A DNA stretch of 58,898 nt from an uncultured Bacillota bacterium (GTDB taxonomy: Bacteria; Bacillota; Clostridia; Oscillospirales; Oscillospiraceae). The translations under genes were made by a program, and so were the position numbers. This document shows, piece by piece, positions 15,592-23,057 of the stretch. Under the pieces are notes generated by a model that was not told the origin of the DNA, ran no database searches, and worked only from the letters and a program-made list of their open reading frames with translations. How positions within the stretch are numbered: position 1 is the stretch's first letter; each line of letters opens with the position of its first letter. The stretch lies in contig CANDCW010000007.1 of assembly GCA_947383275.1 (NCBI GenBank), positions 1 to 58,898 of the forward strand. The letters run 5' to 3'.

Positions 15592-16212
15592 GTGGGAACA
15601 AGAATGCGCAAAAAATGGGACTTGCCATCGGAACAAAGCGGCGCACTGGCAGTCTTGGCTGTCGCTTTTCTGTTGGGAGGCATATCTGGCTGTCTCCTGG
15701 CAGCTCTGTCTGATGGGGCGGGCGCAGCGGAGCTGAGCAGTTACCTGGCTGACTATCTTAAGCTTTCCCTGGAGGATGAGCTGGTTCGGAGTTTTTGGCC
15801 CGTTTTGTGGGGGCAGGTAAAGTATTTGCTGGCTTCCATTCTTTTGGGGCTGACCGCATTGGGGTTGGCAGGCTTTCCCATTTTGTTTGGCGTACGGGGA
15901 TTTTTCTTCTCTTTTCCAGTCGCCTGCTTCTGCCGGGTGTTTGGGCGAATAGGAATGCTTCCCGCCTTTGTCCTGTTTGGCTTGCCGGCATTGCTGTGGG
16001 TTCCCGCGCTGTTCCTCTCTGGGGTGTCTGGTTTCCTCTCCGCCCAGGAGCTGCTTCGCCGGTCCCTTGGGGAAGGAAGAGGAGGGTTGACCTTCCGTGG
16101 CGCCTACTGGTGCCGGGCCGGTCTGTGTACGGCTCTGGCCGTGGCGGCTGGGCTGCTGGAGTACTGGATGGTTCCAGTGCTGTTGCGCGGCGCGGCCCGC
16201 GTGGTCCTATAA
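15592..16212 (+). CDS. spoIIM: Stage II sporulation protein M-like membrane protein
   Basis: SpoIIM is the polytopic membrane part of the DMP engulfment complex with SpoIID and SpoIIP. The 206-residue product has about five hydrophobic segments, an early Gly-rich helix (AVAFLLGGISGCLLA), the central GLTALGLAGFPILFGVRGFFFSF and a final C-terminal helix, which matches the DUF95/SpoIIM layout. Its place directly upstream of xerD repeats the B. subtilis spoIIM-xerD order and strengthens the call. Translation probably starts at GTG 15592, six bases after GAGGTG; the earlier GTG and ATG at 15583-15588 overlap that ribosome site. Confidence 0.75.
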   Translation: MGTRMRKKWDLPSEQSGALAVLAVAFLLGGISGCLLAALSDGAGAAELSSYLADYLKLSLEDELVRSFWPVLWGQVKYLLASILLGLTALGLAGFPILFGVRGFFFSFPVACFCRVFGRIGMLPAFVLFGLPALLWVPALFLSGVSGFLSAQELLRRSLGEGRGGLTFRGAYWCRAGLCTALAVAAGLLEYWMVPVLLRGAARVVL

Positions 16213-16235
16213 CCTTTGTGTGAGGAGTTGTAAAC

Positions 16236-17117
16236 GTGTCTGAACTGCTGACAGCCTATGAGGACTTTTTAAAAAATGAAAAGCAGGCATCAGCCAACAC
16301 GGTCAGTTCCTACCTTCGGGATGTCCACCAGTTTGCTGCGGCTATGGACGGAAGGGATGTAGACCTTACCCAGGTGGTAACCCGGGACGTGGAGGACTAT
16401 GCCAACTCCCTTATGAAACGGGGAAAGTCCCCTGCCACGGTAACGCGATCGGTAGCCTCGTTGAAATCCTTCTACTCCTGTTTGATGTCCAAAGGTTTTG
16501 TAAACCGGAATCCGGCCAAAGGGGTATCCCCGGCCAAGGTGGAGCGCAAGCTGCCTCAGGTGCTGACCAGCAAAGAGGTGGAGCTGTTTTTAGAGCAGCC
16601 CGAATGCACTGACCTAAAAGGATATCGAGACCGTGCCATGCTGGAACTGCTCTACGCCACCGGCATTCGGGTCAGTGAGCTGATCGAACTGGATATAGAT
16701 GATTTGAATCTGCCTGGCGGAGTGCTTAAGTGCTTTAGTAAGGGGAGGGAGCGAATAATCCCCCTCTATTCCACGGCCGTCCGGGCTTTGAATGAGTACA
16801 TAAACAGCGTCCGGCCACAATTGGTAGAATCTCCAAACGAGACGGCGCTCTTCGTAAACATGAGCGGGGAACGTATGAGCCGCCAAGGTTTTTGGAAGCT
16901 GATCAAATATTACCAGGAGAAAGCCGGTATCCAGAAAGACATCACCCCGCATACGCTCCGCCATTCCTTTGCCGCCCACCTGTTGGAAAACGGGGCTGAT
17001 CTGCGATCCATCCAAGAAATGTTGGGCCACGCAGATATATCCTCTACTCAAATTTACTCTAAACTGATTAACCAAAAGATTAAGGACGTTTACAAGAAGG
17101 CCCACCCCCGGGCATAA
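16236..17117 (+). CDS. xerD: Site-specific tyrosine recombinase XerD
   Basis: XerD, with its partner XerC, resolves chromosome dimers at dif. The 293-residue product has the N-terminal SAM-like core-binding domain (about 1-85) and the catalytic domain with the full tyrosine-recombinase set: Arg 145 (TGIRVSEL), His 239 and Arg 242 (HTLRH), His 265 (LGH) and Tyr 274 (QIYSK). The GTG start at 16236 follows GAGGAG. It is 23 bases downstream of spoIIM, the conserved Firmicutes arrangement, which supports XerD rather than a phage integrase. A second tyrosine recombinase is at 47196. Confidence 0.9.
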   Translation: MSELLTAYEDFLKNEKQASANTVSSYLRDVHQFAAAMDGRDVDLTQVVTRDVEDYANSLMKRGKSPATVTRSVASLKSFYSCLMSKGFVNRNPAKGVSPAKVERKLPQVLTSKEVELFLEQPECTDLKGYRDRAMLELLYATGIRVSELIELDIDDLNLPGGVLKCFSKGRERIIPLYSTAVRALNEYINSVRPQLVESPNETALFVNMSGERMSRQGFWKLIKYYQEKAGIQKDITPHTLRHSFAAHLLENGADLRSIQEMLGHADISSTQIYSKLINQKIKDVYKKAHPRA

Positions 17118-17136
17118 TAGATAAGGAGAGAGCACT

Positions 17137-17505
17137 ATGACAGACCAGGAACTGATTCAGGCGATTGGCCAGGTAGTAGAGAGCAAAATAGAGCCTTTGC
17201 GGAAGGATATAGGTGAGTTAAAGAACCAGGTCGGGCAACTAGAAGTTCGGATTGACCGTTTGGAAGTCCGAATGGATCAGTTGGAAACCCGGGTGGGACA
17301 GCTGGAAACCAATGTAAACGGTATGCGTGTCTACATGGACACCGAGCAGAAACGAACCCTGAATCTGCTTCTGGAGGGCCAGCAGGCACTGTGGGATCGT
17401 TTTGTTCCTCAAGAAAAATTTGATCCTTTGGAGGACAGGACCCAGGTGCTGGAACTGACCGTAAAACTCCACAGTCAGGAGATCCAGGAACTGCAACTTG
17501 CCTGA
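17137..17505 (+). CDS. Coiled-coil protein of unknown function
   Basis: I do not recognise a named family. The 122-residue protein is hydrophilic and almost wholly helical. Residues 18-62 form a heptad array with repeated units (VGQLEVRIDRLEVRMDQLET), a left-handed coiled coil, and residues 90-120 form a second helix. There is no signal peptide or membrane segment, so it is cytoplasmic and probably oligomeric. Similar short coiled-coil proteins occur in many Clostridia and phages. It follows xerD by 19 bases with AAGGAGAG before its ATG and is closed by a strong terminator, so it is probably the last gene of the spoIIM-xerD unit. Confidence 0.7.
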   Translation: MTDQELIQAIGQVVESKIEPLRKDIGELKNQVGQLEVRIDRLEVRMDQLETRVGQLETNVNGMRVYMDTEQKRTLNLLLEGQQALWDRFVPQEKFDPLEDRTQVLELTVKLHSQEIQELQLA

Positions 17506-17520
17506 AAACGCTGCAAAACG

Positions 17521-17553
17521 GCCCGCACGATATTTGGACGTGCGGGCTTTTTT
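17521..17553 (+). terminator. Intrinsic terminator after the coiled-coil gene
   Basis: GCCCGCACG pairs with CGTGCGGGC, then six T. Confidence 0.9.
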
Positions 17554-17580
17554 CAAGAGACAACTCATGTAAAATTTTCC

Positions 17581-17609
17581 TTGACAAACGAAATGGGCTG
17601 TGGTAACAT
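17581..17609 (+). promoter_or_regulatory. Promoter of the riboswitch-sodium pump unit
   Basis: A perfect TTGACA at 17581-17586, a 17-base spacer and TAACAT at 17604-17609, about 10 bases upstream of the aptamer. Confidence 0.7.
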
Positions 17610-17617
17610 GCCCCATG

Positions 17618-17717
17618 TAACAAAGGGGAGTAGTCGGCACGTCCATACCGGACGTGTGGTGCCAGTCAACAAGCATGTGCGGCCCATGAGGCCACTCTGG
17701 CTGTGCCTGAAATGACC
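17618..17717 (+). ncRNA. Candidate cation riboswitch aptamer (yybP-ykoY-like)
   Basis: The leader starts AAAGGGGAGTAG, the most conserved string of yybP-ykoY manganese aptamers. It continues through two short hairpins (CACGTCC/GGACGTG; GCGGCC near GGCCAC), contains GTCAACA, and closes with GAAATGACCAGACC, resembling the conserved closing segment of that class. A terminator follows directly, so ligand binding would decide transcription of the sodium-pump gene. A manganese aptamer before a sodium pump is unexpected; the Na+-sensing DUF1646 class is an alternative I cannot exclude from memory of consensus sequences. Confidence 0.65.
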
Positions 17718-17756
17718 AGACCTGCGTTCCGGTTTTCGGAGCGCAGGTCTTTTTTA
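17718..17756 (+). terminator. Riboswitch expression-platform terminator
   Basis: AGACCTGCG (17718-17726) pairs with CGCAGGTCT (17742-17750), extended by TCCG/CGGA, then TTTTT. Its left arm overlaps the aptamer closing segment, the standard layout of a transcription-terminating riboswitch. Confidence 0.8.
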
Positions 17757-17803
17757 ATAGATTTCCCGAAAAGGGAAAGGATATAAAAAAGGAGTGTGGG
17801 AAT

Positions 17804-18943
17804 ATGGATTTTTCATTTCTCTGGCAAGGGATTGCCTCCATCACCTTGCAGCAGCTGCTCATGTATGTCATCGGCGGGCTGCTGATCTATCTGGCCATTG
17901 AGAAGGGCTTCGAGCCCGCCCTGCTCATGCCCATGGGCTTCGGCGCAATTTTGGTGAACCTGCCCCTATCCGGAGTCATTAACCAGTTCAGCGCCGGGGT
18001 GGGGGAGACCCCCGGCATCATTCAGTGGCTCTTTGAGACGGGCATTGAGGCCAGCGAGGCTATGCCCTTGCTGCTGTTCATCGGCATTGGGGCCATGATC
18101 GACTTCGGTCCCCTGCTGGCCAACCCTAAGCTGTTCCTATGCGGTGCGGCGGCTCAGGCGGGCATCTTCCTCACTATCATCATTGCAGTGCTGCTGGGTT
18201 TCGACCTGAAGGATGCCGCCTCCATCGGAATTATCGGCGCGGCGGACGGCCCAACCTCTCTGCTGGTGTCTCAAACGCTGCGCTCCAACTACGTTGGGGC
18301 CATTGCCGTAGCGGCCTACTCCTATATGGCGCTGGTCCCCATCATCCAGCCCTTTGCCATCAAGCTGGTCACCACGCAGAAGGACCGCAGCCTGCGCATG
18401 CCCTACAAGCCCCAGGGCGTCACCAGGCGAATGAGGATCTTGTTCCCCATTGTAGTAACGGTTATCGCCGGGCTGGTGGCCCCCGCTTCGGTGGCACTGG
18501 TGGGCTTCCTCATGTTTGGCAACCTGATCCGGGAGTGCGGCGTGCTGTCTACCCTGTCTAACACAGCCCAAAATGACTTGGCCAACTTGATTACCCTGCT
18601 GCTAGGCATTACCATCTCCTTCTCTATGAAGGCGGACCAGTTTGTCCGCTGGCAGACTTTTATGATTATGGGGCTGGGCCTGGTGGCCTTTGTGCTGGAC
18701 TCTGTGGTGGGGGTGCTCTTTGTTAAGGTACTGAATATCTTTACCCCAAACAATAAAATCAACCCCATGGTAGGTGCGGCGGGCATTTCTGCTTTCCCCA
18801 TGTCCTCTCGGGTGATCGAGAAGCTGGGTCAGGAAGCTGATTCTCAGAACCATCTGCTTATGCACGCCATTGCGGCCAACGTGTCCGGACAGATTGCTTC
18901 GGTGGTGGCTGGCGGCGTGGTGCTGCAATACTTTATGGGATAA
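17804..18943 (+). CDS. Sodium-translocating decarboxylase beta subunit (OadB/GcdB/MmdB family)
   Basis: The 379-residue polytopic membrane protein couples carboxybiotin decarboxylation to sodium export. The family hallmark GAADGPTSLLVS is at residues 145-156, with the channel Asp at 149. Other matches are the N-terminal YLAIEKGFEPALLMPMGFGA and the C-terminal NHLLMHAIAANVSGQI. The alpha subunit and biotin carrier are not adjacent, so the substrate (oxaloacetate, glutaconyl-CoA or methylmalonyl-CoA) cannot be told; fermenting gut Clostridia often use glutaconyl-CoA. AAAGGAG precedes the ATG. The gene lies behind a candidate riboswitch and terminator and is followed by a 40-residue gamma-like gene. 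Confidence 0.88.
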   Translation: MDFSFLWQGIASITLQQLLMYVIGGLLIYLAIEKGFEPALLMPMGFGAILVNLPLSGVINQFSAGVGETPGIIQWLFETGIEASEAMPLLLFIGIGAMIDFGPLLANPKLFLCGAAAQAGIFLTIIIAVLLGFDLKDAASIGIIGAADGPTSLLVSQTLRSNYVGAIAVAAYSYMALVPIIQPFAIKLVTTQKDRSLRMPYKPQGVTRRMRILFPIVVTVIAGLVAPASVALVGFLMFGNLIRECGVLSTLSNTAQNDLANLITLLLGITISFSMKADQFVRWQTFMIMGLGLVAFVLDSVVGVLFVKVLNIFTPNNKINPMVGAAGISAFPMSSRVIEKLGQEADSQNHLLMHAIAANVSGQIASVVAGGVVLQYFMG

Positions 18944-18969
18944 GCTCTGTTGGATAGGAGGAACATGAT

Positions 18970-19092
18970 ATGAGCGAAAATTTAATTCGAGCCTTTGAGA
19001 TGCTGGGACAGGGGATGCTGGGTATCTTTGTGGTGTTGGGGCTGATTGCCCTACTGGTAGTTCTGATGCAGAAGCTGGGCAGCAAGAAATAA
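18970..19092 (+). CDS. Small OadG/gamma-like membrane subunit
   Basis: This 40-residue gene is easily missed. It encodes MSENLIRAFEMLGQGMLGIF followed by a hydrophobic helix (about residues 17-33) and a basic end, GSKK. That layout, with a MLGQGMLGIFVV core, is the hallmark of oxaloacetate-decarboxylase gamma-type anchors, reduced to the membrane helix alone. The gamma subunit holds the decarboxylase complex together at the membrane. AGGAGGAAC precedes the ATG and it follows the beta subunit by 26 bases, so the two are cotranscribed. Assignment rests on context and motif recall. Confidence 0.75.
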   Translation: MSENLIRAFEMLGQGMLGIFVVLGLIALLVVLMQKLGSKK

Positions 19093-19095
19093 GAC

Positions 19096-19121
19096 GCTAT
19101 AAAGCAGAATAGCTTTATAGC
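19096..19121. terminator. Hairpin between convergent genes
   Basis: GCTATAAAGC (19096-19105) pairs with GCTTTATAGC (19112-19121). T-runs are weak on both sides, so termination is plausible but not strong. It overlaps the end of the minus-strand DUF6514-like gene. Confidence 0.5.
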
Positions 19122-19381
19122 CAATCCGCCACTATATCAGCCAGACTGGCAGGGCCAACCTGATTGTCTACCAATAGAGTCAACAGCTCGTCGATACGGG
19201 AGGCGCTGGTCGTAATACCTGAGATAGCGGAAATGTCTCCATGCTCCTCAGCAATACGAACGCCGTAGTTCTCAAGGAAAAATTTGGGAGACTCCTCCTG
19301 ATCTACCGTCAGAAAATAATGAAAACAGTGCTGTTTTCCTTCTGGATCGGCGCAATGGCGGGTTGCAATCTTTAGCTCCAT
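19115..19381 (-). CDS. DUF6514-family protein
   Basis: The 88-residue cytoplasmic protein has alternating beta and helical character: a start with KIATRHCADPEGKQHCFHYF, a middle YGVRIAEEHGD segment, and an end with SRIDELLTLLVDNQVGPASL followed by an acidic helix. From memory this is the DUF6514 pattern (a YG-I segment, then L-DLLV-N-VTP-HL-D-V-D-L). Function is unknown. The start at ATG 19381 follows AAAGGAGAT; the seven-codon longer frame begins inside that ribosome site. It converges with the sodium-pump genes. Confidence 0.55.
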   Translation of the reverse strand: MELKIATRHCADPEGKQHCFHYFLTVDQEESPKFFLENYGVRIAEEHGDISAISGITTSASRIDELLTLLVDNQVGPASLADIVADWL

Positions 19382-19716
19382 GATATAGTATCTCCTTTCC
19401 ATCGTTTGACTTTACGGGCACATTATATAGTGTTTGTCCAAATTGGGAAAGGAAAACATATCGCAGAAACCCACCTGTTGCAACGTACTTCGACAGACCG
19501 GGCGGCGAGATGTGGAGGATATCGTCACAGTGTGTGGAATTATCAGAAAAATTTCAGCTTTCGACGCAAAACATGTGTAAGGTTAATTTACTTCACACGC
19601 AAGGGTGAGCTTTTAAAAATCGCTGCATAAGTTGTCGAAACTGCTGGAGAGAATCGTTATATTTATAGAAAACAAAATGCTGTAAAGGAATTTTCTTTAC
19701 AGCATTTTCTAATATA
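19382..19716. other. Gap without a supported gene
   Basis: This 335-base AT-rich stretch holds the upstream region of the DUF6514 gene and the terminator at 19674-19708. A 74-codon plus-strand frame at 19406-19630 has no ribosome site or recognisable features and is not called. Confidence 0.5.
19674..19708 (-). terminator. Intrinsic terminator of the small Cys protein gene
   Basis: A perfect 14-bp stem, AAAATGCTGTAAAG with CTTTACAGCATTTT, with a T-rich tail (GTTTTCT) on the minus strand. Confidence 0.75.
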
Positions 19717-19929
19717 TTAGAGCTTGAAGTCCTCGTCTGACAGGTTTGTACAGCTGAGCTTGGCCGGTCTTGGAGGGACGCGTTTTAATGGATCGTAACG
19801 AAAAGAGGAACAATGGGAGCCTCCGGACATGACGCCCTTCTTTGGGCAGACCACCTGGTTCTGATCTAGCTCCCGTCCCTTGGCGCAGTATGCGCACCGA
19901 GGCTCTATGGAAGTTTGAAATAATTTCAC
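19717..19929 (-). CDS. Small conserved Cys-motif protein, unknown function
   Basis: The 70-residue protein begins MKLFQTSIEPRCAYCAKGRE and then has VVCPKKGVMSGGSHCSSFRY and DPLKRVPPRP. Four Cys in C-x2-C ... C-x8-C spacing suggest a small zinc ribbon. Similar small proteins with the RCAYC and FRYDPLKRVPP strings occur widely in Clostridia, with no known role. The start is GTG 19929 after GAAGGTGAAA. An overlapping 76-codon frame (19709-19939) lacks conserved features. It is 37 bases downstream of ylbJ on the same strand. Confidence 0.65.
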   Translation of the reverse strand: MKLFQTSIEPRCAYCAKGRELDQNQVVCPKKGVMSGGSHCSSFRYDPLKRVPPRPAKLSCTNLSDEDFKL

Positions 19930-19966
19930 AGCGTTTCACCTTCTTATCTATTGTCTTTGTAGCTTA

Positions 19967-21148
19967 TTATACTATACTCCGCCGTCCTTTTCCACTGTTT
20001 TTTTGTACCACATAGACGGATAGCGCCAAAAATGCCAGCCATACCCCCCAGGAGGCCACAGCAGAAAGGGTAAGCGCCCGCTGAAAATCCAACTGGGCAA
20101 TTGCTTCCGTCTGCTCTGCCAAATAGACGGAGACTGGGTTGCTCAATGGAATTACCTGAAACAGCGCAGTGGTTAATGTGGCGGAGATTCCGCCGTGCAG
20201 CAGTTTCCCGATCACGTAAGTGCGGACGGACAACCCGCTGTCTCCCAGAAAAGCCAGTACCTGACAGTGAACCGATACTCCAGCCCAGCCCAGCATGAAA
20301 GCGGCCATGGACAGCCGCCCGGACAGCGTCCCATCCCTGAGGGAGGATACTCCGGAGGACACTTCTACCAGACCAGTGAGCAGCCGCTCCGCCCAGGTTT
20401 GATCCATCCCCAGCGGAGACAGGAGTGAGGAGAGAACGCCGCCAAGCAGCTCTAAAACGCCAGAGTAAGCCAGAATGCGCAAAAAGACTGTAAAAAACAG
20501 GATAAAGGCGCAGATATTTAGGGTAGATTGCATTGCTCCGGTGACTGAATGGGTAAACGCCTTGGAAAAGTTTGCCGCTTGAAATTGTGGTCCTCGATTT
20601 CTCTGGGTTTGCGGCTCTTCCCGGAATTTATAAAACCGGAATATAATCCCAACCATCAGTGAGGACAGCAGATGGGTCAAATAGAGAAGCAGTCCTGCTT
20701 TCCCACTTCCAAATACCCCGGCTCCCACCACGCCCAGGACGAAGGCGGGCCCACTGTTATTGCAAAAAGCCAGCATGCGCTCTGCCTCTGTCCGGGAACA
20801 CTGGCCGTTTTCATAAATTTGGAGGGCCGTCCGGGCACCAACCGGATAGCCGCCCACAAACCCCAGCGCCAATGCCGCGGCACAGTTTCCGTTCACCCGG
20901 AACAGCGGCGCCATGACCGGCTCCAACAGCCGCCCTAGATACTGGGACATTCCCAGCTCCACCACCAAGGATGATAACACAAAGAATGGGAACAGAGAGG
21001 GAAGGATCACGTTTCCACATAGTCTGAGCCCGTCACGCATAGCTGACATGGCCTGTTCCGGCCATAAAACAAGCGCAGCTGTCGCCCACAGCAGTCCAAT
21101 TCCCAGTAAAATGTCCCGGTACTGAGCTTTTCCCACGATACGTCCCAT
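19967..21148 (-). CDS. ylbJ: Sporulation integral membrane protein YlbJ
   Basis: YlbJ is a nucleoside-recognition (Gate-domain) family membrane protein needed for normal spore formation in B. subtilis. The 393-residue product has about eight to ten membrane helices. Diagnostic strings are LCGNVILPSLFPFFVLSSLV near residue 45, GFVGGYPVGARTALQIYENG and FCNNSGPAFVLGVVGAGVFG. An ATG at 21148 is preferred to a GTG at 21157 because the GAGGGG site is about ten bases from the ATG but almost touches the GTG. It diverges from the DUF2804 gene. The pattern matches YlbJ better than SpoVB or SpoIIIAE. Confidence 0.85.
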   Translation of the reverse strand: MGRIVGKAQYRDILLGIGLLWATAALVLWPEQAMSAMRDGLRLCGNVILPSLFPFFVLSSLVVELGMSQYLGRLLEPVMAPLFRVNGNCAAALALGFVGGYPVGARTALQIYENGQCSRTEAERMLAFCNNSGPAFVLGVVGAGVFGSGKAGLLLYLTHLLSSLMVGIIFRFYKFREEPQTQRNRGPQFQAANFSKAFTHSVTGAMQSTLNICAFILFFTVFLRILAYSGVLELLGGVLSSLLSPLGMDQTWAERLLTGLVEVSSGVSSLRDGTLSGRLSMAAFMLGWAGVSVHCQVLAFLGDSGLSVRTYVIGKLLHGGISATLTTALFQVIPLSNPVSVYLAEQTEAIAQLDFQRALTLSAVASWGVWLAFLALSVYVVQKNSGKGRRSIV

Positions 21149-21227
21149 GTCCCACACACCCCTCTCTGGAAGAATCCCTCGAACTATATGCGGAAAAAAG
21201 TTGTGGCTTGCATGTCCAAGAAAAGAA

Positions 21228-21256
21228 TTGCGGAATGGAACATTTTACAGTATAAT
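21228..21256 (+). promoter_or_regulatory. Promoter for the DUF2804-rarA run
   Basis: TTGCGG at 21228-21233, a 17-base spacer and a perfect TATAAT at 21251-21256. It leaves an untranslated leader of about 165 nt before the gene at 21430. Confidence 0.5.
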
Positions 21257-21429
21257 AGAAAAGAACGCTTGTATCCCAATAAAATGTCAATGGTGAAGCT
21301 ATACTTTGATTTCAGCTATTTTCGTTGCCACATACTGCGATATAGGCAATCGTTTTGTCAAGTAACCAGGAAAAGTTTCGGTTCCTTTTTCTCGTCAAGG
21401 AAAAAGGAAGAAAGAAGGGGGATGTTGCC

Positions 21430-22461
21430 ATGCACCAGCACGAAATCACCACGGCGGGCCCGCTGTTGGACGATCAGGGTAACCTGCGGGAGCCGGGATA
21501 CGCCAAACAGATGCTGCTGGAATACGACCGAAATGACGTCCGGGGGCACACCATGCGTATTAAAGAGTGGGACTACTATCTGGTGATGAACGGGCAATTC
21601 GCGCTGGCGCTGACCATTGCGGACAACAGTTATATGGGACTGGATTCCATTTCGCTGCTGGATTTTTGGGAAAATACCCAAGTAACTAAAAGTACGATGC
21701 GGCTGCTGCCCATGGGGAATACCGGCATGCCCTCCTCTACACTGGAGGGCGACTGCGCTTCCGGCGGGCACGGATACTCTCTGCTGTTCCGCCGGGAGGA
21801 GGAACGGCGGTTGCTCTACGCCCACATGGAGCGTTTCAGCGGGCGGGATCAGCTGGACGCTTATATTGAGCTCACTGACGAACCGGAGGAGTCCATGGTC
21901 ATATGCACCCCCTTTGACAAGCCGGGGCATTTTTATTTCAATCAGAAGATCAACTGCCTGCGGGCCTCGGGTAAGGTAACCGTTGGGGAGAAGGAGTACA
22001 TGCTGGATCCCTCTGACACCTTTGCCGTGTTGGATTGGGGCCGGGGCGTGTGGACCTATCACAACACCTGGTACTGGGCCTCTGCCTCCGGTCTGGTGGA
22101 CGGGGTGAGATTCGGCTTTAATCTGGGCTACGGTTTTGGAGACACCTCCGCCGCCACGGAGAACATGCTGTTTTATGACGGCAGGGCCCATAAGCTCTCC
22201 AAGGTCCGTTTCCGCATTCCAGGCCGCCGGCGCCGCCGCAGGTACATGGAGCAATGGGAATTTACCAGTGATGACGGCAGGTTCGAAATGCGTTTCGATC
22301 CCATCATGGACCGCTCTGCCTATGCCGGCGCGGGGGTGGTAAAGTCAGACCAGCACCAGGTTTTTGGCAAGTTTACCGGTTTGGCTTTGTTGGATGACGG
22401 TATGGAGGTCTTCGTCAAGGACTTTTTGGGCTTTGCCGAAGAGGTGGAAAATAAATGGTGA
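21430..22461 (+). CDS. DUF2804 domain-containing protein
   Basis: The 343-residue soluble protein matches DUF2804: EITTAGPLLDDQGNLREPGY at the start, KEWDYYLVMN near residue 45, the central FDWGRGVWTYHNTWYWASAS-like stretch (here LDWGRGVWTYHNTWYWASAS), and the GINLGYGFGD-like run. It is predominantly beta and probably lipocalin-like, but the biochemical role is unknown. The start at ATG 21430 follows AAGGGGG; the longer frame to 21355 has no site. Its end overlaps the next gene by 7 bases, so translation of the YgjP-like gene is probably coupled. Confidence 0.85.
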   Translation: MHQHEITTAGPLLDDQGNLREPGYAKQMLLEYDRNDVRGHTMRIKEWDYYLVMNGQFALALTIADNSYMGLDSISLLDFWENTQVTKSTMRLLPMGNTGMPSSTLEGDCASGGHGYSLLFRREEERRLLYAHMERFSGRDQLDAYIELTDEPEESMVICTPFDKPGHFYFNQKINCLRASGKVTVGEKEYMLDPSDTFAVLDWGRGVWTYHNTWYWASASGLVDGVRFGFNLGYGFGDTSAATENMLFYDGRAHKLSKVRFRIPGRRRRRRYMEQWEFTSDDGRFEMRFDPIMDRSAYAGAGVVKSDQHQVFGKFTGLALLDDGMEVFVKDFLGFAEEVENKW

Positions 22462-23057
22462 AGCAACCCATGCCACAACCGCGCCTTGTAGATACGCCCC
22501 ACGGGCCACTCACCTATACCTTAACCCGGAAGCGAGTGAAAAATTTAAATCTGCGCGTTGGAACCGGGGGAGTGGCACTTTCTGTTCCACTTCGTTGCTC
22601 TGTCAGGCAAGCGGATGACTTTATCCGGGAGAAGAGCGGCTGGATTATGGACGCCCTGCGGCGCAGGGAGGATCGCAGGGCAGAACCGCTGCCGGCCGTA
22701 TCCCGGGAGGAGTGCGTCCGCCGGCTGACGGACGCGTTAACCCGGACATATCCTCTGGTGGAACCATTGGGTGTGCTGTTTCCGCAGCTAAAACTGCGGC
22801 CCTTGAGAAGCCAGTGGGGCAACTGCCACTGGGCTCAGGGATATATCACCTTAAATACCGCCTTGGCCCGGTGCCCAGAGGCGCTGCGGGACTATGTGGC
22901 CCTTCATGAGCTGGTCCACTTTCTGCATCACGACCATGGGCCTGGCTTTTACGCTAGAATGGACGCCCTTATGCCTGACTGGCGGAGCCGAAGGAAAGCC
23001 CTGAAAAGCTATGGCGGCGCACTGGAGCATGAGGGAAAAGGAAGTGAACATACTTGA
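22455..23057 (+). CDS. YgjP/DUF45-family metallopeptidase
   Basis: The 200-residue protein belongs to the DUF45 (YgjP, M48-like) putative zinc peptidases. Visible are the early RKRVKNLNLRV strand, RPLRSQWGNC, and the zinc site HELVHFLHHDHGPGFY at about residues 150-165, with two His and Glu plus a third His. No signal peptide is seen, so it is cytoplasmic. The ATG lies within the end of the DUF2804 gene, and its stop overlaps the TTG start of the next gene, so the three genes form a tightly packed unit. Confidence 0.85.
   Translation: MVKQPMPQPRLVDTPHGPLTYTLTRKRVKNLNLRVGTGGVALSVPLRCSVRQADDFIREKSGWIMDALRRREDRRAEPLPAVSREECVRRLTDALTRTYPLVEPLGVLFPQLKLRPLRSQWGNCHWAQGYITLNTALARCPEALRDYVALHELVHFLHHDHGPGFYARMDALMPDWRSRRKALKSYGGALEHEGKGSEHT

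Noticed and set aside
15362..15646. 94-codon minus-strand open frame over the maturase-spoIIM gap
   Set aside because: It crosses a terminator and the start of spoIIM and has no features of a protein.
19406..19630. 74-codon plus-strand open frame in the DUF6514-ylbJ gap
   Set aside because: No ribosome site, no hydrophobic or motif pattern, and it overlaps the presumed promoter of the opposite gene.
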